The notes under the pieces were generated by a model, which was not told where the DNA came from, searched no databases, and was given only the letters and a program-made list of their open reading frames with translations. A DNA stretch of 64,000 bases from Aricia agestis (Eukaryota; Arthropoda; Insecta; Lepidoptera; Lycaenidae), in assembly GCF_905147365.1 (NCBI RefSeq), contig NC_056427.1, positions 2,485,001 to 2,549,000 of the forward strand. Reading direction: 5' to 3'. Shown here piece by piece: positions 31,385 through 40,507 of this stretch (its first letter is position 1; each line of letters begins with the position of its first letter). A program made the translations under genes and the position numbers.

Positions 31385-31494
31385 ATATCTTGAGCCCCGG
31401 GAAAGGACATAGGATACTTTTTACTCCGGAAAAATGTACGGTTCCCGCGCGATAAACGAATTTTGTCGCAGCGGAGTTGCGGGCGACATCTAGT
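31385..31494 (+). mobile_element. H2 Helitron-like 3' fragment
   Basis: GAGCCCCGGGAAAGGACATA to GGAGTTGCGGGCGACATCTAG. The 3' end is intact and the 5' half is missing. Confidence 0.6.
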
Positions 31495-31799
31495 TGCTCA
31501 AAATATACTTTAGTGCATTGTCTATCGACAATATTGACTTTTTTAAAGTCGGTTAAAAGTTTTTATTCACTTTATTAATATTCAAGCAGTCGAATCGCAT
31601 GAGAACTGAGAAGCAAGTATTTCTGACATATTTCGTGACAATATTCTACTAAACTGTAGCACAGAATAGATAATACAACAAGTAACTGTAGACAGTTGAA
31701 AACTTTAGTTCCGTAATATGACACGAGACGACAGAACTTTAAGTCCTTGTCCAAGCGTCGAGCGAAGTCGACGATTCTTGTCACTCGAATTTCGCTTCG
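31495..31799. other. Unassigned sequence
   Basis: No gene recognised. Contains CGAGCGAAGTCGACGATTC near 31,759. Confidence 0.3.
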
Positions 31800-32300
31800 A
31801 CCGCATAACTGTGACAGATCCTGCCTTACGCACGAGTGTGACACATGCTGTCTTATGAACGGCTGTGACGCATGCTGCCTCATGCACGAGCATGACACAT
31901 GCTGTCTTACGCACGAGTGTGATATAATATGCTGTCTTATGAACGACTACAGTCGTTGTATAAGAAGACAGCATGTGTCACACTCTGACAGTGTGACACA
32001 TGCTGTCTTCTTATACACGAGATCGATACTTGCTGCCTCACGTGCGCGTGTGACACATGCTGTTTCACGCACGACTGTGTCATATATTATGCTATCTCAT
32101 GCATGTGTATGACGCATGCTGTCTTATGAACGATTGTGACTCATAAGTCATACTGCCTCACGCACGAGTATGACACATGCTGTCTTATGAACGAATGATA
32201 CACATGCTGTCTTTTGGTGCGACTGTGACACATGCTGTTCCACAACGCTGTCTTTTGCACGAGTGTGACGACGGACGACTGTAATATTACATGCTGCTTC
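31800..32300. repeat. Degenerate about 27-bp minisatellite with palindromic core
   Basis: Units resemble GTGTGACACATGCTGTCTTA followed by an ACGCACGA-type link. Roughly 15 diverged units occur, with linkers varying between GAACGAC and GCACGAG. Near 31,960-32,022 the orientation inverts: TATAAGAAGACAGCATGTGT pairs with ACACATGCTGTCTTCTTATA around GTCACACTCTGACAGTGTG. Cys/His-rich frames across it result from the repeat and show no protein-coding evidence. Confidence 0.7.
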
Positions 32301-32304
32301 GCTT

Positions 32305-32518
32305 TTTCTTTCTAAAATCGCAAAATGCAAGTCTGCTTGCAATTCATGTCTTCTTCTTCTTTTGACAATTCATTTGCTGAATTGATTGAGAGGAATTGCT
32401 AAATGTGACCATCAATAAAGCAGAGTCTTCGTCAAAACACTCTGACATTGGCGACTCACAAAGGAGCCATAAATAAAAAAGAAGAAGAAGAAGAAATGTT
32501 GACCAATTTAGCCCCGCA
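32305..32518. mobile_element. MITE family B, right half with an insertion
   Basis: TTTCTAAAATCGCAAAATGC and GAATTGATTGAGAGGAATTG match the right part of the 3269 copy. The final GACC/TTTAGCCCCGC is separated from it by about 90 bp that include AATAAAGCAGAGTCTTCG and a GAAGAAGAAG tract. The left terminus is absent; the minisatellite takes its place. Confidence 0.6.
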
Positions 32519-32965
32519 GCACAATATCTATTTTATATTGAAGTCGGCGAGGGTTCAGATGAAACCGTCTGAAGTATAGTGTATCTTCATACAAATGAAA
32601 AGCTTATGAATTATTTATTTGGGTCAAATTTTTTCTTCAACCTCAACACGGAGTCAGTTTCACTATTTCTTAAACAACAGTTAACGTTAGTTTGGTTGAC
32701 TTCAGTTAAACAATAATGTTAACCAATCAACAATTTTAAAACAAGTAAAAAAATGTAGATTTTCATACTTTGAAACGTACCTTCTGCAAGTTTCCGCCAT
32801 CGTTCCACGCGAAAAATATAAGTACCATCCTCATCACCTTGCGTGATAGTCTTCCACCGTGCGTTTTTCTTGTAACTTTACTGTAACTCTTGTAAAACCC
32901 TGTACTGAACTGTCGCCAGAAGTATTTCCGGACCAGTACGACCTGTAAACTTTCAAGAAGAAAAT
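32519..32965. other. Unassigned sequence
   Basis: No gene recognised. The word TTGCGTGATAGTCTTCCACC and neighbours match nothing else in the window. Confidence 0.3.
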
Positions 32966-33041
32966 TCCCTCCTAAAAGGCCGGCAACGCACCTGCAACTC
33001 GTCTGATGTTGCGAGTGTCCATGGGCGACGACAGTTGCTTA
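32966..33041 (+). mobile_element. SINE-1 copy g, internal fragment
   Basis: CCTCCTAAAAGGCCGGCAAC to GGGCGACGACAGTTGCTTA, part of the 3' conserved block only. Confidence 0.65.
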
Positions 33042-33293
33042 CAAGAAACGTAACTTAACCAACGTTAAAGTAACTGCGTTCAAGCATTGTGAAACCGGGC
33101 CTAACCGTTTCCCTTGAGTTTAATATAATTTGTACAACTACGAGACATTTGTTCATCTTTTGTCCTCAGTATTTGAGGATTTAATTATACAATAATAATA
33201 TTTTATCATTTCTGTTCCATCTTAAACGCCGCATAAGGCTGTGGACAGACTGTTGGACATTTTAGATGATTTTCACTTTTTGCAAAACTGTCT

Positions 33294-33402
33294 ACAGGGT
33301 GTAACAAAAATAAGTGATAATACTTTAGGGTGTGTACGTGTTCCTTGTAGAGAGTTCACTGTGAAAGTAGCAGCGCTGAAAGACCAAAAATTTTTTTCAC
33401 TT
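33294..33402 (+). repeat. MITE family A, one arm
   Basis: TACAGGGTGTAACAAAAATA to GCAGCGCTGAAAGACCAAAA and TTTTTTTCACTTTTGTATG. The second arm is absent. Confidence 0.65.
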
Positions 33403-33879
33403 TTGTATGACCCGGCGTAGATAATTAGTTGAAGTTATGTAAGGTGACGCCGAGTTAAAGAAAAAAACCTTGTTGGATATGTTTTAGATTGCTTGTTTTG
33501 CTATGAGAGGCCGGGCAATGAACAGCAAAAATGGAACGGGCATAAGCGACAAAATGGTTTTTGTCACGTAATTTAAAAACCATAAATACATTTCATATAA
33601 GCTATGGGCAAATTAAAGTGTATGCTTGAACCAATCTATGTACAAATTTTGGAAGCTAAGTAATAGGAATCCCTGTTTTTACAGAGGTCTTTTTGATTGA
33701 TTATTCTGTGTTATACAAGTTGACCAATCGTGTTATGCTATGGGTAATTCAAAGACAAAGACATGATGAATACTGACAATGAACTTTAATTTCTTAGCTT
33801 TAGTCATTGCTGAGAAAAATCGATATCGCTACATAAAGGCGTCGCCTTAAAACTCATTTATCCTGCGGGCATCGTACAT
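33403..33879. other. Unassigned sequence
   Basis: No gene or recognised repeat. Confidence 0.3.
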
Positions 33880-34035
33880 TATTCCTGGATAAAAAGTATC
33901 CTATGTCCTTCCAAGGGGCTCAAAGTATATCCCTACTAATTTTAGCACAGTCGGTTCAGCGGTTTGGGTGTGACGAGGTAACAGACAGACAGATACGATT
34001 TTGCATTTATAATATTCTACTCCATAGTCCATACT
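33880..34035 (-). mobile_element. H2 Helitron-like fragment
   Basis: TTATTCCTGGATAAAAAGTA to TTTGCATTTATAATATTCTA, the complement of H2 without its CTAG end. SINE-2 copy c follows directly. Confidence 0.55.
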
Positions 34036-34043
34036 AGTCTATA

Positions 34044-34362
34044 ACGCCTCCGTAGTCTAGTGGTTAAGAGCTCTCGACTCGTAAGTTCGATTCCCGCGTT
34101 GGAAACATGTTATTTCCAAGTTTGGTTAGGACAATGCAGGCTGATCACCAGATTGTCTGGCATGTGAAAGTCGGTCCAGGGCCTGATCTCTTGCCAGTCG
34201 TGTCGTCTGTCCCACTGGGTTATGAGAGTGAGGGAATAGAGAGTGCTTTTGTGTACTGCGCACACACTTGAGCACTATAAAATTATTCCTGCGTACCTGG
34301 CCTGGTTTCAATGAATCTGGCCACCGTCGCCGAAATTGGTGTGGGGAGTATTATATTATTAG
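34044..34362 (+). mobile_element. SINE-2 copy c
   Basis: ACGCCTCCGTAGTCTAGTGG, then GTTCGATTCCCGCGTTGGAA (intact B box), body, and TATTATATTATTAG tail. About 25 bp are missing between the A and B boxes relative to copy b, so the tRNA part is shortened. Confidence 0.75.
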
Positions 34363-34569
34363 TATGGACGGTAGTTATGCCCAGTGTGTGCGCAGCTTAA
34401 CAAGAGATTTAATGTTTACATAGATAACAGTACCAGTTAGGATCCCCTGTGTAGGCTTTATTGTAGACCGCTGCCGAAAAAATGGTTGATACTATTGTTT
34501 CAAATTAATAATGAAAACTATAGACAAAACGGGCAAACAAGGCAAGGGTCATTAACCTTACAAGTCTAG
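34363..34569. other. Unassigned; possible end of a fold-back family
   Basis: ACTATAGACAAAACGGGC and GGCAAGGGTCATTAACCTTA resemble the CTATAGTCAAAATGGGG and GGTCATTGACCTT motifs of the elements at 45.0 and 48.07 kb. Confidence 0.35.
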
Positions 34570-35000
34570 GTGCTTAACTTAACTAGACTCGTGTCACAAA
34601 TTCAAACCGGTTTTTCAGAAAAAAAGATAAAAGTTGCTTGTTTTATTGATGTAGACAACGCCTATAATAATATTGATGTGTGTGCTTTACTATCTACTAT
34701 GGACCGATTGGGTTTGAGCAAAAAGCTGTGTAACTATTTATGGAATTTCCTGAAAGAAAGGACGCTGACAATTTTATTGGGTGATTGCGTTATTTCTAGA
34801 AATACTGACCGCGGCTTAGCTCAAGGTGAACCGTTGTCCCCTATTTTGTTTAACATTGGAACTATTTATGTTTGTACCTGTATTATAATTAACAACGTAT
34901 TGTTATCACAATACGCAGATGATTTTGTCCTATTTATTACAGTTAAAAATATATTAGAAGCAGAGCGTAAATTACAATCGGCATTAAATTTATTTAATAA
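34570..35000 (+). pseudogene. I-clade-like LINE reverse transcriptase fragment
   Basis: The frame encodes part of an RT palm: CFIDVDNAYNNI at about 24-35, RGLAQGEPLSPILF at 81-94 and QYADDFVLF at 114-122, so the catalytic YADD is intact. The FIDVDNAYN and QYADDFVLF forms suit the I/R1/LOA group rather than the CR1-like LINEs elsewhere in the window. The RT's upstream fingers and its thumb are missing. The frame is cut by a Helitron at 35,001. An RNase H fragment on the same strand lies beyond that insertion, which fits an I-type order (RT then RNase H). Confidence 0.75.
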
Positions 35001-35653
35001 CTAGCTGTTGCCCGCGACTTCGTCCGCGTGGACTTCAGTTTATAGCGTGCGATGTCAACAAAATTGGTGTCAAAAGCTTTTATAAAAAAACCCTGGTACC
35101 CCTTAAATCAATACAGCTGTGCACTGTGCTCACAATAAGTATTTCATTTTTTATATTAAACTTTCTATTTTATGCCAAATTTTAAAGCTTATTTAGCCCC
35201 CCAATTACACAACTTTACCCATAAACTATTTATCATTGATAGGTTTAAGGTTACGTCACTACACATATAAAGTACTGAGTTATTTAATACCGTAGAATAG
35301 ATATAACAATCGAAAATAATCGAAACTTAAAAATGTAAGATGATACCACGTCTTATAGAAAGACTTTTGAGCAAGTGTCAGCGCGATGTAGAAGACACAC
35401 GGCGCCATCTATTATGAATTTTTGATTTGACGTTTTTGAAACGAACTAACTTAATTTGAACAAATTTACGCATTTTCACCCCTTTACAACCCTTTTTTCA
35501 GTAAAAAAGTAGCCTATGTCCTTTCTCAGGCTTTAGACTATCTGTATACAAATTTTCATTACAATCGGTTCGGTAGTTTTGGCGTTTGGCGTGAAAGCGA
35601 GACTGACAGACAGACAGATAGAGATACTTTCGCATTTATAATATTAGTATAGA
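35001..35653 (-). mobile_element. Helitron, subfamily H1, inside the I-like LINE
   Basis: On the plus strand it begins CTAGCTGTTGCCCGCGACTT and ends AATATTAGTATAGA followed by T. Read on the minus strand it therefore has a TC 5' end and a CTAG 3' end between A and T. Its inner blocks match the copy at 57,454. It separates the LINE's RT and RNase H portions. Confidence 0.75.
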
Positions 35654-35697
35654 TTATGTGCACACTGCACAGCTGTTTTTGGGTATTTTGATTAATT
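35654..35697. repeat. Head-to-head Helitron junction segment
   Basis: ATGTGCACACTGCACAGCTG, TTTTTGGGTATTTTGATTAA and TTAA follow the Helitron 5' end directly. The exact complement adjoins the 5' end of the H1 copy at 57,454. The segment corresponds to the subterminal 3' part of H1 in opposite orientation. Confidence 0.7.
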
Positions 35698-35724
35698 AAT
35701 CTGTATATCCACTGTAATATAATC

Positions 35725-36240
35725 TCTTTGCCAGACCTAATCGGCATCATAGACAACGAAAGGGTAGATGGTTTAGCGAAAGAAGCAACCACGCAGGGCG
35801 ATATAGTTGGGCGTCTTCCTGACTATACTAATATTTCAACTAACGTAAAATCTCAAGGATACCGGTTATGGAAAGAATATTTTGATGAACGGTCATTATC
35901 AAAAGGAGTGTGGTATAGAACTAGTCAAATGACTATACCAAAAAGACCTTGGTTCGATGATGCCGATATGAGCAGGCAAGATATTGCCAGCCTCAGACTT
36001 CGTTCCGGACATCTTCCTTTAAATAGTTTCGCTTCATTGATGGGAAAAACCACATCACCAAATTGTTCAGAATGCGGCGTGCTGGAAGACATGTACCATA
36101 TTTTAATCGAATGTATCCGGAACGAAGTCGAGAGAAGTAGAATTCTATACGAGTATAATATTGATGTACGTCAGATAGGAGTATGTAATAGTATTCTTTC
36201 TTTCCCAAAATCAAAAGAGCTAGCATGTTATATAAATTAG
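35725..36240 (+). pseudogene. LINE RNase H end and zinc-knuckle-like C-terminus
   Basis: The first residues (GIIDNERVDGLAKEA) match the last RNase H motif, where GNxxAD-x-LAKEA carries the final catalytic Asp. The rest of the RNase H domain is absent. A tail follows with SLRLRSGHLPLNSFASLMG and a CSEC...H....C cluster (NCSECGVLEDMYHILIEC), as found after RNase H in I-group and related LINEs. The frame is open to its stop at 36,238. I infer that it belongs to the same element as the RT at 34,570. A sizeable portion between them is lost, so the copy is dead. Confidence 0.7.
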
Positions 36241-36249
36241 TTAATTTAT

Positions 36250-36530
36250 AATATAATAATAATAATAATATCTATGGACGCTTCACACCACGTCAGTCTG
36301 GCCCCGTGCTAAGTACCGAAAGGACTTGTGTTACAGGTACCAGACAACGGAAATATATTTAATACTTTTATACTATACATATATTTAAGATTTTTATTCT
36401 ATCATACACATATTTAATACACATCCAGACCCGGGAACATTGAAAACTTTTTGTTCCGTCGGCGGGATTCGAACCCGCGACCCCCGGCTTGAGCTGCCAA
36501 CGCGCTCACGACTGAGCCACAGAGGTCGTC
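36250..36530 (-). mobile_element. SINE-3 copy a (tRNA-derived)
   Basis: On the minus strand it reads GACGACCTCTGTGGCTCAGT with an A-box-like segment, GGGTTCGAATCCCGCCGACG with a B box, a body with AAAAAGTTTTCAATGTTCCC and CAGACTGACGTGGTGTGAAG, and an (ATT)n tail. This is a SINE, not a tRNA gene: there is no complete cloverleaf and the family is repeated. Confidence 0.8.
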
Positions 36531-36682
36531 TAAATTAAATTTACGCATTAAGTTTAGGACATAAATTATTATGTATGTTCCTATGAGGGTGACACGCAAA
36601 GCGAACAAACCCTCTTTAATAAATAAAGAGAAAAAAAAGTCTAGGTGTAATTTACAAAGTAGATTATTATCGGGGAGGAACC
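36531..36682. other. Unassigned spacer plus start of H2 fragment
   Basis: No gene. The last bases (CGGGGAGGAACCGTACATTT) are the start of an H2-type repeat that resumes beyond the next SINE. Confidence 0.35.
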
Positions 36683-36692
36683 GTACATTTTT

Positions 36693-37020
36693 TTAATGAA
36701 AAAAGGGGGCAAACGAGCAAACGGGTCACCTGACGGAAAGCAACTTCCGTCGCCCATGGACACTCGCAGCATCAGAAAAGGTGTAGGTGCGTTGCCGGCC
36801 ATTTAAGAGGGAATAGGGTAATAGGGGAGGGTAGGGAAGGAAAAGGAATAGGGGTGGATAGGGAAGGCAGTAGGGTAGGGGATGGGCCTCCGGTAAACTC
36901 AATCACTCGGCGAAACAGCGCGAAACAGCGCAAGCGCTGTTTCACGCCGGTTTTCTGTGAGAACGTGGTATTTCTCCGGTCGAGCTGGCCCATTCGTGCC
37001 GAAGCGTGGCTCTCCCACGT
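36693..37020 (-). mobile_element. SINE-1 copy h with 10-bp target duplication
   Basis: GTACATTTTT occurs at 36,683-36,692 and again at 37,021-37,030, immediately beyond the SINE head (CTCCCACGT). This exact duplication defines the 5' end of the family as ACGTGGGAG and shows retroposition into an H2 Helitron-like repeat. The poly(A) side is short and interrupted (TTTTAATGAAAAAAGG). Confidence 0.8.
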
Positions 37021-37200
37021 GTACATTTTTCCGGGATAGAAGTATCCTATGTCCCTTACCGGTACTTAAAGAATCTCGATACCCACCAAAATCGTTTCAG
37101 AGATCTGGACGTGGAGAGGTAAAAGACAGACAGACACACTTTCATATTAAGGGCGAGCGAAGCAAGCCCTAGTCACTATGTTCAGACCGAAGCGAGCCCT
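37021..37200 (-). repeat. H2 remainder and two CTAGT-ended hairpins
   Basis: TTTTTCCGGGATAGAAGTAT to AGACAGACACACTTTC continues the interrupted H2 copy. GGGCGAGCGAAGCAAGCCCTAGT-like and GACCGAAGCGAGCCCTAGT ends follow, two short Helitron-type termini in a row. Confidence 0.5.
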
Positions 37201-37243
37201 AGTATTAATATCCTACAACCTGAGCATTTTTGTGGTACACTTT

Positions 37244-37438
37244 GACGACCTCTGTGGCTCAATTGTTTGAGTGTGTGGCAGCTCAAGCCGGGGGTCGTGG
37301 GTTCGAATCCCGCCGACGGAACAAAAAGTTTTCAATGTTCCCAGGTCTGGATGTGTACCTATAACACAAGTCCTTCAGGTACTTAGCACGGGGCCAGACT
37401 GACGTGGTGTGAACCGTCCATAGATATTATTATTATTA
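37244..37438 (+). mobile_element. SINE-3 copy b, internally deleted
   Basis: GACGACCTCTGTGGCTCAAT, GGGTTCGAATCCCGCCGACG, then a jump to CCTATAACACAAGTCCTTCA and the ATTATTATTATG tail. About 90 bp of body are missing compared with copy f. Confidence 0.75.
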
Positions 37439-37502
37439 TGACTTTTACGGAAAAACTATCACGCCTATTGATTTGTGCTATAACATAGTAATTTTTATAT
37501 AA

Positions 37503-37981
37503 ACAGGTTGTTCGGGTGAACACCGTTTAAAAAAAAGGCGTCTTCATACCCATACCATTTCGTGTTATATAAAATTTAACAAATTTGGTAGTTTGCTTAA
37601 ATAGTAATTTACATTTTAATTGATTTTAGATTACCTCAATTCATGTAAGTACTTATTAAGTAAGTAAGTGATTTGTATCTCGTCAGGACTTTATGTTTGA
37701 AATGTTAATTTTAGCTTAAATTTATTTCTTACCAGCGAAAACTTGTTATTGGCATATCGTTATATAATTTGTATCATTACCATTATAATTATGTGCTGTA
37801 AGTTTTCCCAATAAAATAAAATAAAATAAATAAAATACAAATTGCCCGGATCGGCAATATTTATATGGATATGACGCCGTATTTTTTGAGTTCCCAGCAT
37901 TGTTCTCATAGAAAAAGTTGTTCATTTTGACGGGCTCATTTGATGGTTTTAAGGATAACGGTGTTCACCCGAACAACCTGT
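37503..37981. mobile_element. Fold-back MITE family C, interrupted
   Basis: The ends ACAGGTTGTTCGGGTGAACA and TGTTCACCCGAACAACCTGT are exact complements over 20 bases. The left arm lacks most of the conserved block (the match passes from CACCGTTT to GGCGTCTTCATACCCATACC). An A/T-rich insert lies at about 37,556-37,836. Confidence 0.7.
37556..37836 (+). mobile_element. 5'-truncated LINE 3' end inside MITE C
   Basis: The insert ends GTAAGTTTTCCCAATAAAAT followed by tandem AAATA units, a LINE-type tail with AATAAA. The upstream 250 bp are non-coding 3' untranslated sequence. It interrupts the MITE between CATAC and the CAAATTGCCCGGATCGG core. Confidence 0.5.
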
Positions 37982-37986
37982 ATGTT

Positions 37987-38231
37987 AAGCCGGGTCCAGA
38001 CGAGTGTAACGTGTAATATAATTCAGCTTGTAATGTAACACGAATTCTACGTGTGGATGGCACTACGAGCATTACATGTAACGCTCGGGGTTTATCCATC
38101 GGCTGTCAATTTTCGCGCGAGCGCAAAGGCTCGTTTGGACAGTTCGGTTTTGGTTCGTGTGCCGTCCACACTGTTGACGCTAAATTACACGTAATCTTAC
38201 ATTACACGTTACACTCGTCTGGACCCGGCTT
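37987..38231. mobile_element. Fold-back MITE with AAGCCGGGTCCAGACG arms
   Basis: AAGCCGGGTCCAGACGAGTG pairs exactly with CACTCGTCTGGACCCGGCTT. The arms continue through TAACGTGTAATATAA and TTACATTACACGTTA. A GAGCATTACATGTAACGCTC stem lies inside. The whole is 245 bp and non-coding. Confidence 0.75.
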
Positions 38232-38509
38232 TTATGTGTTATCATCAGTCAGTCAAGGTGTGAGGACGCGAGCCCTCACAAAGCTCGGATTTTAGCTAGT
38301 AATATTAGTATGGATATGTGTACACAGTGTTGAATAATGATGTTAGCCTCCTGAGGGTTTAATTAACCTTTTCGCGGCCCGAGAAAAAGCTAAACTTCGC
38401 GAAATAATAAATTTCGAAGCAATTTCAGTTGTGAACTTCATCCGCCATACATCCTAACTTTATTTTCTAATTAAAATTTGGCTCGGACATTGATGTATCA
38501 TCTTTTATT
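38232..38509. other. Unassigned with a Helitron-like end
   Basis: CGCGAGCCCTCACAAAGCTC followed by TAGCTAGTAATATTAGTATG near 38,296 resembles a CTAGT terminus joined to the complement of a Helitron 5' end. The rest is unrecognised. Confidence 0.35.
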
Positions 38510-39084
38510 ACGCCTCCGTGGTCAAGTGACGTCAAGTGAAGACGATACGTGGGAGAGCCATGCTTCGGCACGAATGGGCCGGCTCGACCGGAGAAATACC
38601 ACGTTCTCACAGAAAACCGGCGTGAAACAGCGCTTGCGCTGTGTTTCGCCGAGTGAGTGAGTTTACCGGAGGCCCAATCCCCTACCCTATTCCCTTCCCT
38701 ACCCTCCTCTATTCCCTTCACTTCCCATCCCTACCCTCCCCTATTACCCTATTCCCTCTTAAAAGGCCGGCAACGCACCTGCAGCTCTTCTGAAGCTGCG
38801 AGTGTCCATGGGCGACGGAAGTTGCTTTCCATCAGGTGACCCGTTTTCTCGTTTGCCCCCTTATTTCATAAAAAAAAAAAAAAGTGGTATAGAGCGCGGC
38901 TCTTGACTCGGAGGTCGTGGGTTCGATTCCTGCGTTGGAAACTTGTTATTTCCAAGTTTGGCTAGGACAAGTAAGATGATCCATGCGTCGGATGGGCATG
39001 TAAAAAGTCGGTCCTGCGCCTGATCTCCCGCCAGTCGTGTCGGTCTTCCGTCCCACTGGGTTATGAGAGTGATGGAATAGATAG
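38510..39084 (+). mobile_element. SINE-2 copy d, split by SINE-1
   Basis: The head ACGCCTCCGTGGTCAAGTG lies at 38,510-38,528. The rest (AGAGCGCGGCTCTTGACTCG, GTGGGTTCGATTCCTGCGTT and body) resumes at about 38,884. SINE-1 copy i lies between, with an AAGTG word on both sides. The 3' end is cut at about 39,084 by a fold-back MITE. Confidence 0.75.
38547..38883 (+). mobile_element. SINE-1 copy i, nested in SINE-2
   Basis: A complete copy from ACGTGGGAGAGCCATGCTTC to a 15-base poly(A). It is inserted between the A and B boxes of the resident SINE-2, so SINE-1 moved later than that SINE-2 copy. Confidence 0.8.
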
Positions 39085-39090
39085 ATCAGA

Positions 39091-39424
39091 AATAGAAAGG
39101 ATTTCATACTTTGACTTGATGTTCCTAAAACATGGATTGTTATAGCACAATCCATATACAAATAGTTGTAGGGCAATATTACTCTTAAATTATATAACTA
39201 TTAACCTATCAATATGCAAAAAATCAGCTTGTTAGGGTTCCGTTTTACTGTTCAGTAGTCAACCAAGTTTTGTTGATTACAGAACCCTATAACGGAACCC
39301 TAACGAGCTGATTTTTGGTATATTGATAGATTAATAGTCATGTAATTTAAGAGTAAAATTGTCCTACAAATAAAACAGTCCATATTTTAGGACCATCAAT
39401 TCAAAGTATTAAATCCTTTCTATC
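39091..39424. mobile_element. Fold-back MITE, 334 bp
   Basis: The left arm AATAGAAAGGATTTCATACTTTG pairs with the right CAAAGTATTAAATCCTTTCTAT. The inner arms pair through GTTAGGGTTCCGTTTTACTG and ACGGAACCCTAACGAGCTGA. Loop-proximal TCAACCAAGTTTTGTTGATT also pairs. Arms are diverged by several percent. Confidence 0.65.
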
Positions 39425-39772
39425 TCAGTTAGCTACCACTTTCGAGATTTTTGCAGATAAAAATGTTGTTTGTCGTATCAAAATGAAGCTAATTACAAAA
39501 AGTTAGCTTGATAGTAATAAAAAAAAAAATGTTCTAGGGCAACCGTACTATTATTTCAATACAATACAAAATTTATCAGATTGTTGTCTTATTTGATGAC
39601 CTTACTATATTTCAAAGGAAGGTATTTTCGAATGCGACGTTCCTGCTATGGTATATCAATGTTAACAAAAACGTGGGATGTACCAACAAGTCTAAAGTTT
39701 GGTAACAAGTGTTCGGATATTCCCCAAGCCTGATATTTAGCAAACGTTATCGAAAAAGCATACGAGAACCTT
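39425..39772. other. Unassigned AT-rich sequence
   Basis: No gene or repeat recognised. Confidence 0.3.
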
Positions 39773-39850
39773 ACTATAGTAAAAACGGGGAAATGAGGCA
39801 CCAGCGGTCATTGACCTTAATCTAGTAGGGCTTAAAACGCACCGAATATT
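39773..39850. repeat. End of fold-back family D
   Basis: CTATAGTAAAAACGGGGAAA and GAGGCACCAGCGGTCATTGA match the right ends (in complement) of the elements at 45,003-45,489 and 48,071-48,457. Confidence 0.5.
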
Positions 39851-39986
39851 GATTGTTTTGAACTCTTATAAAAACACAGACTGACTGTTCGACGCAATGG
39901 AATATTTTTAATAGTATCTAGTTATTACTAGATTGTTTAAATAAAAGTTTGCTAATAGTTGGAAACGGTATTTCTACATACTGTAT

Positions 39987-40248
39987 GGCTGGCCGCATAC
40001 ACTCGATTTCCGGTTTTCCGTATTCTATTTCCAAATTCTTTTTCCGTATTCAGAATTCGGATTTTCGAATGCATGTCAGTAAAAAAAATATCAACTGATG
40101 CACACGTTCGTTAGTTTCCGAACGGAACGAATTCCACGCGTGCGCTTAATGCAAGCCGGCGGCGGCGGTTTGCTCGGGAAGAAAACGAACGTTTGCGTAA
40201 AAATCTCACGGAATTCTAAATCAAAATGACATGTGTATGGGGCCAGCC
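39987..40248. mobile_element. MITE with GGCTGGCC...GGCCAGCC ends and TAT duplication
   Basis: GGCTGGCCGCATACAC at the left and GTGTATGGGGCCAGCC at the right are imperfect inverted repeats, each bordered by TAT (39,984-39,986 and 40,249-40,251). The interior is GC-rich in part (GCCGGCGGCGGCGGTTTGC). No frame. Confidence 0.55.
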
Positions 40249-40507
40249 TATTATTTTTTTATGTAAATGTGGGATAAATATTAAGAATATATTTATATTT
40301 ACAAACATTGTTCCTTAGGACTCATCCTTACATTAAATTCCTTATTTTAAAATGGCGGACAGAATTCAAAATGTCCGATCAGTCGGGCGGAAAGAAAATT
40401 TATCATCCGAACTCTTTTCTTTAAGACTTGAAGAATTTCCCCAATTTTATTCGACAAGGTATTTTCGGAGTTTCAGACGTCTTCACAAGCCATTTCATGT
40501 AATTTAC
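40249..40507. other. Unassigned sequence
   Basis: The open frame that later enters the RTE segment starts here (MADRIQNVRSVGRKENLSSE), but this part has no LINE motif and is probably fortuitous. Confidence 0.35.

Noticed and set aside
31747..32112. 121-codon frame rich in Cys and His across the minisatellite
   Set aside because: The Cys/His pattern comes from the repeated TGTGACACATGCTGT unit and other frames are open as well. There is no start context, exon signal or domain.
31800..32300. CRISPR-like array
   Set aside because: Units are diverged, contiguous and partly inverted, without unique spacers of uniform size. The window is eukaryotic.
36440..36530. tRNA gene on the minus strand (GTGGCTCAG, GGGTTCGAATCCC)
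   Set aside because: It is the head of SINE-3, present in six places with the same downstream body.
40352..40507. N-terminal part of the 209-codon frame as a novel gene fused to RTE
   Set aside because: No motif precedes the RTE segment. The open frame upstream is short enough to arise by chance.
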